This document shows, piece after piece, positions 1 through 10,499 of a DNA stretch of 64,000 bases. The stretch comes from Epiperipatus broadwayi (taxonomy: Eukaryota > Onychophora > Udeonychophora > Euonychophora > Peripatidae). The DNA lies in NCBI GenBank assembly GCA_028023455.1, contig JAQFVV010000042.1:7273922-7337921 (forward strand), read 5' to 3'. Made by a program: the position numbers and the translations under genes. The notes beneath the pieces were generated by a model. It had not been told where the DNA came from. It was given only the letters and a program-made list of their open reading frames with translations, and searched no databases. Each line of letters starts with the position of its first letter. Positions within the stretch are counted from its first letter, which is position 1.

Positions 1-197
1 TACAATTTTTTTTAAAAATATACTCCTTAAAATTATGCTTTCCTACTATATTTTACAGGTATTATTATAAATTTTTTGAGATCATACATTTTTAGTTTAG
101 TAAGATAATTATTGATAGAGGGTAAAATATATCATTTGTAATAGGTCAATAATATATATTTATTTAATTGCTAATTTTGCTTATTGCTATTTATGAT
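1..197. other. AT-rich sequence, nothing recognised
   Basis: Low-complexity AT-rich DNA left of the SINE insertion. I see no coding frame, RNA gene or repeat copy in it. Confidence 0.6.
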
Positions 198-214
198 ATG
201 TGCAGAGTATACTT
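198..214 (+). repeat. Target-site duplication, left copy (SINE)
   Basis: The 17-bp word ATGTGCAGAGTATACTT occurs here and again at 319-335. The two copies bracket a tRNA-like sequence with an A-tail, as expected for target-primed retroposition. Confidence 0.9.
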
Positions 215-318
215 TTTTTTTTTCCATATGTCATAGCATCGGCCGGGAGGCGAACTCGTAACAACCGTCTGCAACTTGCAAGGCGGCTGCGCTGACCTCT
301 CAGCTAACAACGCTTGAC
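215..318 (-). mobile_element. Short tRNA-derived SINE (or retroposed tRNA), minus strand
   Basis: About 104 bp lie between perfect 17-bp target-site duplications. Read on the minus strand, the unit starts GTCAAGCG and has a box A-like TAGCTGAGAGG (296-306). A D-stem GCTG/CAGC and an anticodon arm with loop CTTGCAA (anticodon TGC, Ala-like, one stem mismatch) follow. A box B-like GAGTTCGCCTC sits at 247-257, and the unit ends in an A-tail (the T-run at 213-223). These are the marks of an RNA polymerase III transcript copied by LINE machinery. It is unusually short because there is almost no tRNA-unrelated body. It could be a very simple SINE family or a one-off retroposed tRNA. The intact duplication suggests a fairly recent insertion. 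Confidence 0.8.
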
Positions 319-335
319 ATGTGCAGAGTATACTT
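319..335 (+). repeat. Target-site duplication, right copy (SINE)
   Basis: Second copy of the 17-bp word found at 198-214, matching exactly. Confidence 0.9.
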
Positions 336-720
336 CATTTTTTGTCAAAATATTGCTTTTTTTAATGACCTAGATCACAACCTTTGATTCTTCCAGTCAT
401 TGCTTACAGATTTTGGCCACTAGGTACTAATTCATTTAAAAATAACATATATCTATTCAATTTTAAAATAAAATAATTGACCAATTAGTTATTTAAGAAA
501 TCATTCAATGTTGGAGTGCCAGAAGGAACATATTGACTTTGATTCCAAAGCCTTTAGTTTTTGAGTCTGTCACTACAGATGCATTAAGTTACATGGGACA
601 ACTGATTTATAATGATTTGCACTTATATCAGTAAGATGCATTAGGAGAAAAATATATATGCTAAAAGTTTTTAGAATTTTTATTGTATTGAGTATATATT
701 ATAACATTTTCCATTTTGCT
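336..720. other. AT-rich sequence, nothing recognised
   Basis: No coding frame, repeat copy or RNA gene recognised. Confidence 0.55.
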
Positions 721-834
721 AGGCCTCTACACGCTAATATAAACTGCGCGTGAGTTGATCAAGCTATGTCAAAAAAGAAGAAAGTTATATTTCTATTCTA
801 AAAACATAGCTATATTTCCTGATCAACTCGGCCT
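721..834. repeat. Interrupted stem-loop
   Basis: GAGTTGATCA (752-761) pairs perfectly with TGATCAACTC (820-829). AGCTATGT (762-769) pairs with ACATAGCT (804-811), leaving an 8-nt bulge on the 3' arm. The outer ends AGGCC (721-725) and GGCCT (830-834) are also complementary, across a 26-nt bulge. The bulges argue against a standard microRNA precursor. It may be a decayed foldback element or a structured RNA. Confidence 0.55.
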
Positions 835-859
835 ATTAATTGTTGAGAATTGTGCTATT

Positions 860-925
860 GACGAAATCAGCTTTTAATTTATTTAATCTGGGCGTCAGAA
901 TTCCTAAGAATTCGCTGAAATCGTC
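860..925. repeat. Second stem-loop next to the first
   Basis: GACGAAATCAGC (860-871) and GCTGAAATCGTC (914-925) are inverted with two internal mismatches. A smaller GAATTC-CTAA-GAATTC hairpin sits inside the loop. No function is assigned. Confidence 0.5.
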
Positions 926-1388
926 ATATAACATCTCACAAATAAAAAAAATACTTTTAAACTAATCGGTATTACATCATACCGTAACGAGAATTATTTT
1001 TTTAAGATTATTATTCCTGGGCTTATTCAAACATATTGGCAAAGGTAAATTACATTTTCAAATCTTATTAAACTACTAATAGATTTAATAATAAAAAATA
1101 ATAACTATTATTAATAACGCACAAATGAAAATTGGTATTAGAAATATTTTTATTATTATAACAGATTAAAAATCTGTTTAAGTTAAAATGAGAATTCCTA
1201 ATCAAGTAAATCAGAGAGAACACATATTAATTCAAATATGATGCAATCAATAAAATAAAATAATTAATTAAAAAGTTCTGGTATAAACAAAAGTCTCTTG
1301 TACAGAAAAAATGAAAGTCTCTATCGGGATTATTTTAAGACTTGTTTGCAAACACTTAATTTTGTCACAATCAGGAATAAGTAGTCTT
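926..1388. other. AT-rich sequence, nothing recognised
   Basis: Contains a small CGGTAT/ATACCG hairpin near 966-985 and otherwise no recognisable feature. Confidence 0.5.
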
Positions 1389-1404
1389 AACTTACCGGTA
1401 AGTT
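1389..1404. promoter_or_regulatory. 16-bp perfect palindrome containing a splice-donor consensus on both strands
   Basis: AACTTACCGGTAAGTT is its own reverse complement, so each strand reads CCG|GTAAGTT, a strong 5' splice-site match. On the minus strand it would end an exon that starts about 240 nt upstream, below the TATA-like box at 1657-1664. Splicing is not shown by sequence alone. Confidence 0.35.
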
Positions 1405-1664
1405 TTGTGAATTCACGAAGGTTGTAGATAACTACGCATAGTTTTTCGGGGTTGAATTGAGCTCACGGCCTTTGATTATTAGTTGATCTTGGTGCTGGTT
1501 CCATAGGCTAGTCGCGTAAGCTTCTCTGGTGTCCATCGGTAATGATGTCAGCTAAAGCTCCGGTCTACTCTCATATGAATGGTCTGGATTCTCTAATCCA
1601 AAACCAACCAAAAGAATATCAGCTAAACCAAGACGTTCCTCCAACCGAATCCCTCCTTTTTATA
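1396..1664 (-). promoter_or_regulatory. TATA-like promoter and possible first exon, or LTR fragment
   Basis: This block is clearly richer in G+C than its surroundings. On the minus strand it has TATAAAAAGG (box at 1657-1664), then about 240 nt that read mostly open, broken by a stop, and end at the splice-donor palindrome. One frame contains an ATG that opens about 34 codons (starting MDTREAY) before a stop. Two readings fit: a host promoter with a 5' exon of a gene running left out of the window, or an LTR whose U3/R carries the TATA box. I found no partner copy in the window and no clean TG...CA ends. Confidence 0.35.
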
Positions 1665-1739
1665 CTAGAGGTCCAGTTGTCGGACTTCTGCGCATGCTAA
1701 TATCATGGCGTTTTGTGTTTATAATCTTATACAGTCTTA

Positions 1740-4700
1740 ATCATTTTTCAATTACTAAGTTCTCTCTTTTTTTTATCAAGTTTTTCGGCCATGTTTAATT
1801 AGCTAAAATATTTTTCTTTTAGCTTATCTTTTTACTTGCTTTTGGAATTCTTTTGTTCTCTCTAATTCTACTTTTATTTCCAGTTAAGTAAAAAAAAATA
1901 CGAAAGAAAAATTTAAAAATTTAACTTTCATTGTACGTTATTTTTTTTTAAAAAAAAATTAGTCAAAAAAAATAATCTAAATTTACTTTTTTTTTTTTTA
2001 GCTTTTATCAAATGCCACTATAGATGCAACGTATATAAATAAACTTACAATATGTATGTGCTTTTGAAAATAATTATCCAGTAAAAAAAAAAATTACTAA
2101 TAAAAAAACACATCTTTGTTTTTTAATTTTTTTTTCTCACCTGCAAGAAAATGTTCAATTACTGATAATTAAATTATTAATTACAATGCTGAAAAATCTT
2201 TTAAATAAATTGCATTTTTTTAAAAGAGAAACTAATTAATATAATAACTGAAGTACATAGAAAAGATAATTAAATGTGACAAGAAACAGGAACCTAGCTT
2301 ATAAAGTTAAGCATGTCAGTATTTAAATTACTAAGTTGAATTACATGTTGAGTTTCTCTAGACATTATTATTGTTACTAAATATGGCACTTAAAACTACT
2401 CATGTCAAATAAATAATTACAATTTAATTAATAATTGTGCTTTTTAATAAAAGTTTTTATTTCAATAATGCTTTGTATTGGCAAGCTACTATTTTAAGAA
2501 CTTTGATATATACAAATGAAATATATTTATTGCAGATGGAATACATTCATAAATCACTTAACTTCATTAAGTTTTAGAACATGATAATTTTCCATTAAAT
2601 CATAAGGAAAAAAAATTGCTCATTAAATAATAATATAATTTGACAAATTGAATATCAGATAATTACTCAAATTGTAATAATCAATAAAGCAAGTCATATA
2701 TAATTGTGACATTGCTTTTATAAGCTTCTATGTTCAGGATAGAGATTTTAGTTATTTTCTCTTACTGCACTTACCAGTTAAGAGCTTGTTTGAGCTATTG
2801 GTATGCTCTATATTACTCAAATTATTAAAAATTGTACGGTATATTGTTACATTTTTATTAATAATAAGTGAGATGTTAACACCTATTTTTTCTTATGTAA
2901 AGTAAACAAATATAAAATATCTGAAATTGAAATTCATGTGAATAAGGAAATGAGTTCAACTTTCATTATTCAAGAAGACAATTTATTTGAAGTTGTACAT
3001 TTAGAAATTTTACAAAAATTAGGCAGAATCAAAGTAAAAATTTGGCTAGCACATATTAGTATAACTAAGAGACAACGAATGCAGGCAATTTAACTAAATC
3101 AGGCCTTAATACTGAATTATTAGAAATTGGACATTATCATTGAATATATTCAACTTCTCTTTGTGGATTAAAAATTAGTTATTGCAGCAACAAAGAATTT
3201 TAAAAATAAGAAATGTGTCGGCTTTACCAGAGAATTATCAGCAGCCAAAAATGAATAAGAAAAACAAAATAACAAAAACATCTACAGAATATACAGTCTA
3301 TCAATCTTGCTTATATGAGCTCATCTGATTTAATCTAAAATGTTTTTAATCACCTGCATGTTAAAAATTTATCTTTATATACCACTTTTGAATTGAACTC
3401 ACAATCAAGATTGTAATCGGTGTGGGTTCCACAGATGAAAGGGGCTATAATAAATTGACTTTTTTAAAATAATTTTGTTGTTGTTGTTGTGTTAATTAAT
3501 GAAAAACAAAACCATATTGTTATTAAAAAAAAACAGCAATAGAAGTTTTTGAATAAATTATTATTTTTTTATTATGAATTTAATAGTTGAGCACTTCATT
3601 ATTTAAATTAGCATTTAAAAATGCTAATTATTTATATCATATTGTATAAAATGTTGAGTAAAAAAAATATCTGGTGTGAAATTTTTTTAATAAAAATATT
3701 AAAATAATATCCCTGAAGCATTTTAGAGTGAAAATTTGTTTAATAAAATTTATTAGTAGTGATATGCCTATATTATGTTTGCTGTACAACTTTTTTAAAA
3801 ATCATTTAACATATAAAATTTTATATAATTTTATGTATGTATTATGAACTTGTTTTGTAATATATTTGATGTGTAATCTATATTTATTATTTAGCTTAAA
3901 TGAATATAAAAATATCAAAAGTAATAAATTAGAATAAAAATACATATTTATTTTTTGTTTTGGATGGAAAAGAATAATTAAAGTATTATATACTATATGT
4001 TTTTTTTAACAATCAAATTATAATAAAAATAATAAATTTAATTTTTAAGCTTTATTTTATTTTTTACAGGTTCAAATGTTTATTTCTTTATAATCATTTA
4101 GCTTATGAGATTAAGTTATGGTTAAGCATCAAAGTGACAGAATTACACAATTTTATCAGTTGGGCAATTGGAATTTTTTTTTTTTTTCACTTTCCTCGCT
4201 TGAGAAAATAAGTTCAGAATGAAATACTCTCAAGGTATGAAGAAAAAAATGCAGAAAATTGAACAATTGAAATTTTTTTAGTTATCTTTTGTGTAGCAGT
4301 TCAAAATAAGAAGTGGATTAGAATGTTAATGTTCACATTTTTGGAAATTCTGCTTTAATAACCTAAGTAAAATAAATTCTATATCTTGAAATTATGTTCA
4401 CTAACTCAGTTTGTTTTTTTCTTGGAAGTTTGAGATAATACAATAACATCTAAATCAGAAATATTATTGTCAAATATGCAAATTCATATTTTGGAATATT
4501 ATTTTTATACAATTATAAAAAAGGCATTAAAATTTATTATGTATTTGTAAATTTGGAGCTCCATATGTAGATGCTAGGATTGACTTGTGTTAAAAGTCTA
4601 CAAAGCAATGTCAAACTAAAAGTGATGTTAATTATGTGCTAATGCTTAAATTATGTTTTTTTATTTTAATTTGCCTATTCTGGATTATTTAGATTAAAAA

Positions 4701-5640
4701 TGATAATTAAGAGAGTTTGTGATATCTTTAGAGAATTAACATTTTGGTGACTTTAAGAATTGTATGAAAATTATTAAATAATATATTTTCCAGAAAAGAA
4801 AATGGACTAATATTTTATTTTACAAGTTTTACGGTAAAAATAAAATGCTTTGTTTATTTTCCTAAATATAGCAAAATGTTTTTGTTGTTGTTGTTTTTAA
4901 GTTTCAAAAGGAATTTTATTGATAAAAACTTAGTGTATTATAATAGGAATGAGGAAAAAAAAAGACACACAATATATTTACAATTTTGTTAGAATTAGAT
5001 AAAATAAAATACTACATCTTGTTAAATATACTATATTGTAATGAATTTACCATGTAAAAAATAAGATATTGAGAAATTATAGTTAGAACATTTCATTATA
5101 AGTTAGATCACTGATGAATAAGTGACCATGTAGCTACAAATATATCTGGATAATTTTTTTCTCTCTCTGGTTAATTTTATCTTGTTTGTTTTTAAATGCG
5201 TTCCGGTATTTTCTTGTATTACTGTTGTAAAAAATAAGCATCTTATTCACCACAGAGCATAAAATATGAATGTGATAGTTCTTATTTCTGCAAAGAAGCT
5301 TTTGGAAGAAAGTTATTTATCGATTGAATTGTACTATTATTTTTTCAAAGTATTATTGTGACGTGTGACTGGGATCTTGTAGGTTACTATACTCTTAAAA
5401 AAGGTGTTTTTGATCTTCTTCCTTGAGACCTAATTGACATATAGTTGTGTTGACAAGATTTTTCTTATGCTTCAAAAAGTATAATAGTGCCAAAGATTTC
5501 ATATTTATTTTAAGCATAAAATCAAAATATTTTGGCTTAAGAGTCTACCCAATACATAAATCTTATTATCAGTTGCCTATTATTAATACCAAGCATTGGA
5601 GAGTCAGCTCTTCATTTATGATCAGATATAAAAGAGCATA
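1740..5640. other. Long AT-rich stretch, nothing recognised
   Basis: About 3.9 kb of AT-rich DNA with many poly-A/T runs. Short open frames are frequent but have the Lys/Asn/Ile/Leu/Phe composition expected by chance. No transposon protein, RNA gene or repeat copy was recognised. Confidence 0.55.
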
Positions 5641-5821
5641 ATTTTTCCAATATTGCCATTTTTATTGTGGAAATATTATCTTAATATTTGTTATTAAGTT
5701 AACTGGTACTAGAATTGTATGAAGATGTTTTGTATATGGAGGAGGCTTATCTTTTGGTGTCATCTCCAGATGTGAAAATAATCTTATCATGGCTGACATA
5801 AGGTTTATAGATTTTTGAATC

Positions 5822-6522
5822 CTACATATTTAAATTAAATATAGACCTAATCCATTTTGTTGCTATGAAACTAATTTTCTGAGTGAAATTTGCAACTGTT
5901 TTCTTTCCCCACAAGAACTGTCTACATAGTGAATAACATTTGAGATGAATGATTTTGTAAAGATTATGACAGGTAAGTATCTTTGTGATGATAAGCATTG
6001 TTGATAAGAGATATCTTAGAATAGTGTGAGAGGTATTCCTTTGAAAGTGATGAAGGTGTTCTGTTAATTGCAACAATTTATCTTGTATTTGCTTTCACAT
6101 AGCAACATTTCTCGGATAGAATGGAAACCCTAAATGTGTATTTGGTAAGCCAAAAACTGTGTTTGTATATATGTTATCTGTGTATATGTATTGTGCACAT
6201 GATCTATCAAGACTGAATTCAAGTTTATGGGAGTTGGTAAATTCCTTCATGATTTTTACTAATATCAGAATTCCTTTTTTGTTGTTATAAGAATGACTGT
6301 AATATCATCCATGTATGCTATGCAAGATATACTATGACCTGTGTCTGGAAGATATTTTTCTATGTTGCTGAGGAATTGTTTTATGGAAGTTGTGAATATT
6401 AAAGTGCAAAGTGGTAATCTTTGAGATATTGATTGACTTGGGTTAAATGAGGGAAATGTTTTTCTATATCAAGTAATATATATTTCTCTGTTTATAAATA
6501 AATTTGTAAGCACATATAAAAT
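5822..6522 (-). pseudogene. LINE reverse transcriptase, C-terminal half (minus strand)
   Basis: The minus strand encodes the second half of a non-LTR reverse transcriptase. A segment like QRLPLCTLIF resembles the QGxPLSPLLF box. About 35 codons later comes AYMDDITVIL, the polymerase C box (YMDD at 6304-6315), with both catalytic aspartates kept. A roughly 84-codon open stretch (5822-6076) with hydrophobic, Trp-containing thumb-like sequence follows. Stops and frame changes break it. Its upstream half lies at 9748-10480 on the same strand. The interval between them is exactly the hAT transposon, so the two pieces are one LINE split by a later insertion. The clade is not determined. Confidence 0.7.
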
Positions 6523-6530
6523 AGAATTAG
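6523..6530 (+). repeat. hAT target-site duplication, left copy
   Basis: AGAATTAG directly precedes the hAT end CAGGGCCAGAG. The partner AGAATTAA at 9740-9747 matches at 7 of 8 positions, and 8 bp is the duplication length made by hAT transposases. Confidence 0.8.
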
Positions 6531-7102
6531 CAGGGCCAGAGGAGCACTCTTATGGCACCCCTTTCTTTAAAAAAAAAGTTATAATGTTTTATTAAAGATA
6601 ACAGTGAAAAAAATTACTTTTATATAATTTAAAAACAAGTATATTATATATACTGAACTTTACATTTAATTGAAGGGGATTTGAGCAAAGATTTTCAAGC
6701 TCCATTCATCTATCCACTCCATTTTATATAATTGATACATATGACTACATATATGTAAAAAGATAAATGATCTCCAATATACATATTTGATGCTGAACCA
6801 GCACTCATCAGTTGGTCTAGATCATTATTTTTCATATATACATATAGAATCAGTGCTCAATTTATATTACGATAACAAATCTTCAAACTTTAATGGATAA
6901 GTTTCAATCTTTTCCACTCTCCAATTATTTAGCCATTCATGTGATGGAATGCTCAAAGCCCTTATTGATGCCAATATTGTTGTCATACCCATGTTGACTT
7001 TAAGTCACTCTGACCACTCATATATAGGACCTTAATATGTCCATTTAAATACACAGAAGATAAATGAGTAGAATTCAGGCTGAATCCATAATATTTTTAA
7101 AG

Positions 7103-7259
7103 ATTCGCCCATACAAAAGCGTTTGGGTTCGAAAAGATAGATGGCCATTCTATCTTTTCCAAAGACTTTATCATGTGTTTGAAGTATTAGTATTCATTCA
7201 TTTTATAGTTAAAATCCAAAGCGCATGTGCAACAGTTTAATGCTGTTTAAATATTACAG
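7103..7259 (+). repeat. 157-bp direct repeat, copy 1
   Basis: Matches 7437-7593 at all but two or three positions, for example TATTAGTA versus TGTTAGTA. It holds a hairpin with a 10-bp perfect stem, AAAAGATAGA and TCTATCTTTT around TGGCCAT. The offset between copies is 334 bp. Confidence 0.9.
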
Positions 7260-7436
7260 TTTATAAAAACATCACGCTATATAAAATAATTGACTTATTT
7301 ACATACATTTAATTTCAAATAAGAATGACGTATCGTAAATTCTAGTAAATTTCACCAGCGTCATTCATTCAAGCATGTAAAAGTAATTTAAAGTGATTAT
7401 TTAATATCTTCACACTTTCACTTTCAAACACTTAAA

Positions 7437-7593
7437 ATTCGCCCATACAAAAGCGTTTGGGTTCGAAAAGATAGATGGCCATTCTATCTTTTCCAAAGAC
7501 TTTATCATGTGTTTGAAGTGTTAGTATTCATTCATTTTATAGTTAAAATCCAAAGCGCATGTGCAACAGTTTAATGCTGTTTAAATATTATAG
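7437..7593 (+). repeat. 157-bp direct repeat, copy 2
   Basis: Second copy of the unit at 7103-7259. The copies are separated by a 177-bp spacer. Either the 334-bp unit is present 1.47 times, or the two copies are terminal repeats of a small element. Confidence 0.9.
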
Positions 7594-7965
7594 TATATTG
7601 CACATGTATGGAACTTTAGATGCAATTAGAAGGGATTTGAAAACAGACTTCCAAGCACCCTTCAGCTATCCACTCCATCTTATATAACCAATACAAGAGT
7701 TGGAGCATGGAGAAGATTGAAGCTTATCCATTAAAGTTTGAAGATTTGCTATCCTAATATAAACTGAGTACTGATTGTATATATGTATGGGGGATAATGA
7801 TCTGGACCAAGTGATGAGTTCTAGTTCAGCACAAAATATGTATATTGTAGATCATTTATCTTTTTCACATGTATGTGGTCATGTGTATCAGTTGTTTGAG
7901 ATAAGTGTGGATATCTGAAAGAAGCTTGAAGGTCTGTGTTTAAATTCCCTCTAATTATTACATAA

Positions 7966-8390
7966 TTATAAATTTACTTTCCGAGCTTTTACAGAACTGA
8001 ATTTATATACAATATCATCAGCATTTAGAGTATTAAACATGTTATTCTCTGTAGCTATCATTGATATATTTACCAACCGATCTTGTGTCATTATCGAATG
8101 TAAATAATTTTTTATGATTTTTAACTTCAAAAGTGATCTCTCCACTAGCTGCACTTATAGGAAGAATTAATATTTTTAATGATATGCTCAAATTTGGGAG
8201 TGAAACAGTCAAATCATTTTCATGAATATAACGTAGAACATCCAGTGGATTTTTGAATTGAGATAATTCATTTGAAAATAAGGTTTTAACAGACATAGTT
8301 CTTTTTAACTTTCTTTACATTTATGTCTGTATTATCACTGTCACTTAAATGAATTTGTAGACTGAAACATTCTTTTAAAAAAAAATTAAT
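7966..8390 (-). pseudogene. hAT transposase C-terminal dimerisation domain, frameshifted
   Basis: Two overlapping minus-strand frames give the end of a hAT transposase of the ZMYM1-like type. The first (8042-8296) contains NPLDVLRYIHENDL and VSLPNLSISLKILILPISAA. The second (7966-8154) contains LLKLKIIKNYLHSIMTQDRL and ends VKARKVNL before a stop. In intact relatives this is one run: a leucine-rich segment, a P(V/I)S.AS.ERSFSKLKLIK-like core and a short tail. A frameshift in the SAASGE region, near 8130-8150, splits it. Sequence from 8296 to about 8390 still reads like the preceding linker. The domain normally mediates transposase dimerisation, but the catalytic core is not recognisable here. 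Not functional. Confidence 0.75.
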
Positions 8391-9739
8391 TCAGTTTCAC
8401 CGAGTTTATTTATAGTTGACAACAATAATTAATTATATAAATATTCATCATAGTCTTTAATGTACCTACATCAATATTAATTAACAATCTTTCTTTAAAT
8501 CAAATTATACACATACTAAGTCATCAATATTGAAATAATAATATATATAATTTAAATTATATTACCTGTAGAACCTCTTTTTACTCCAACTTTTCTTTTG
8601 TAAGAATTTTAAAGCAACTATATATAGTCTATATATAATAAGTAAAAACAAATATCTTTTATAAGCTAAAGTTCACTTAGCATCTTTAAGAGTTTCAATT
8701 ATTTTTATCCCAGTGAAATCTTTTGGAATGCTTTTTTTTAAAAAAAAAAAAAGATTGAAAACTTTAGGTGTTTTAATTATAAAATCAGAGAAGTGAGAAG
8801 ACTAATTCCTGGTAGAACAATAAATGATGATGAAATTTTATTTTTTGAATCAATCATTTACATGGTAAACTAAGAAATTCACAACACTTTTTTTTTCATT
8901 TTTAAAGAGGTGAAGAAGATAATTAGTGATTTTCTAAGAAATGCAATTTGATAATTTTAGTCATTTTTTAATTGTTTATAGAGTAATTTAATTAATTTTA
9001 AAACTATTTCAGATTTAAAATAACTTTACTTAAATATTTTAAAATGATATTCTTTTTTATTTAAATATATCAGAGAAATATAAACATTCATACACACATC
9101 GACACATTTAATTATTACATTAAGTTTGTCACTATTTAGCTTTACCATTATATGTACACTAGTATAAATATTGCTTTAAATTCTATTTTAATTAATTTAT
9201 CTGCATATATACAATATTTTTTTTTTTAGATGTGTATGTTTTTAAAACTAAACCAAAATTGCTAGGAGAATTTCAAATGCTATAAAAATACTGGGAGATA
9301 ACTTGGATTTTTTTTTATTTTGTTTGATACAGTAAATTTTAAGATGTTATTTTTATAATAAATCAATAAAAAATTTTAAGAGTTATGTTTATTATTATTA
9401 TTTTACAAATACCAAATAACCATCACAATATATATAAATGACATGGATATTAATAGTAAAATGGACTATCCCATTTTTACATCACATAGCAATGTGACTT
9501 GAAATACATTGTGTAAACCCATCACAAGAAGATATAACTGAAAATATCATAAGACAAAAACAAACTAGAAAATTATAATTGACAAATCATATTTCAAAAA
9601 GTGTTTATTTATTTTAATATGTTTATATTTCCATATTTTGTAATAACAGAACAAAAACAAATGTATTCTTAATTCTGTACTATTTCTGTGCCCTTCTTGT
9701 ATCAATACCCTCATGCCTTGCTGCCTTTCTCTGGTCCTG

Positions 9740-9747
9740 AGAATTAA
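9740..9747 (+). repeat. hAT target-site duplication, right copy
   Basis: AGAATTAA follows the hAT end and matches the left AGAATTAG except at the last base. Confidence 0.8.
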
Positions 9748-10480
9748 ATGTTAGTATTTTTCAAAGTTTGTATTAGAATATCAATTAGTACAGAGTCAAA
9801 AGCAATTTTAATGTTGAGCTATACTATCATTGGGCTGTATTTATTTGCATTATGCACTGAATCAATGACTATCTTGAATTATAAGGTTGTTTGTTTTGTT
9901 GATGATCCTTTTTTAGTGAATTGTGACTGTCACAGCAGTGGTAATAGATGTGTCTCCATCTTGTTTTTTAATACTGTTTCAAGTATTTTTATCCCTAATG
10001 GACCCATGGATATTGGTCTTATATTTTATATTATGGATGGTGATATAGTTTTTTTGTGTGAATAGGATGATAGATATTGAATATAAATCAGGAATTTTGT
10101 AAATTTTCTTTGATAGGAAATTAGCTATGTCTGCAAGATATTTTGTGATGAATTGACTTAGGTGTTCAAATACTAACTTTGGTATGCCTAGAAGGCCTAG
10201 GTGGGAAGATTCAGACATGTTTTCCAAACTTTGTAAAAAATCTTGTGTTTTGAACAATGCTTGTTTATCTGTTGTTTCAAGTAATTATAGGATGATTTGA
10301 AAAATGTTTTTGTAATTTATTTTTGAAAGGTGTAGACATTGAAGTGAACATATTATCACCAGCTGCAGCCACATTGTCAATTAGTAGAGCAGTAGGGACC
10401 CTAGAAGTAGGAGATTAATTTAATACCCATCTGATATATTGTCTCAACCAAGTGTGTGAGAAAGCTGTTGTTTTTTTGTG
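9748..10480 (-). pseudogene. LINE reverse transcriptase, N-terminal half (minus strand)
   Basis: The minus strand reads through the fingers and early palm of a non-LTR reverse transcriptase. SSHLGLLGIPKLVFEHL corresponds to the SPGxDGIP box. It is followed by a LADIANFLSKKIYKIPD region and a degraded YRPIS-like box. AFDSVLI (9783-9803) corresponds to the motif A region. Further upstream, to about 10480, the frame still looks like the linker before the polymerase. Stops and frame changes make it a pseudogene. Just after motif A the sequence is cut by the hAT element, and the rest of the polymerase resumes at 6522. No upstream endonuclease was recognised, so the copy may be 5'-truncated. Confidence 0.65.
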
Positions 10481-10499
10481 GCAATATATTCCTTTAGTA

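Larger units (their letters stand above)
6676..7954. repeat. Composite foldback: long inverted arms around a duplicated unit
   Basis: A left arm (about 6676-6925) and a right arm (about 7695-7954) are inverted copies of one roughly 250-bp sequence. Identity is about 85% by eye over the best stretch. A second direct copy of the arm's start lies at about 7605-7690. Between the arms are two nearly identical direct repeats (7103-7259 and 7437-7593). Copies of the arm core also occur at about 30.0, 30.36 and 40.0 kb, so the arm is a dispersed repeat family. I do not recognise the family, and no protein is encoded. Confidence 0.65.
6531..9739 (-). mobile_element. hAT-superfamily DNA transposon inserted in a LINE
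   Basis: The ends are imperfect inverted repeats. The left begins CAGGGCCAGAG and the right, reversed, begins CAGGACCAGAG. This matches the CAG...-type ends with a GGCACCCC-like interior common in ZMYM1-like hATs. The insertion is bracketed by an 8-bp duplication (7 of 8 identical) and sits between two halves of one LINE reverse transcriptase. A minus-strand transposase C-terminus lies at 7966-8390. The N-terminal part (about 8400-9700) is too decayed to read. The left third (6676-7954) is a composite repeat structure that may be a further nested insertion. The element is 3.2 kb long and inactive. Confidence 0.8.

Noticed and set aside
752-829. microRNA precursor
   Set aside because: The 8-nt one-sided bulge and short loop-proximal stem do not fit standard precursors, and there is no expression evidence.
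5447-5641. 64-codon plus-strand frame
   Set aside because: Chance-like composition. The region may be the decayed tail of the minus-strand LINE instead, but I could not confirm that.
7103-7593. Hammerhead ribozyme in the 334-bp duplicated unit (retrozyme idea)
   Set aside because: No CTGANGA core on either strand of the unit. Only a simple hairpin is present.
9748-10065. 105-codon plus-strand frame
   Set aside because: It is the antisense shadow of the minus-strand reverse transcriptase.
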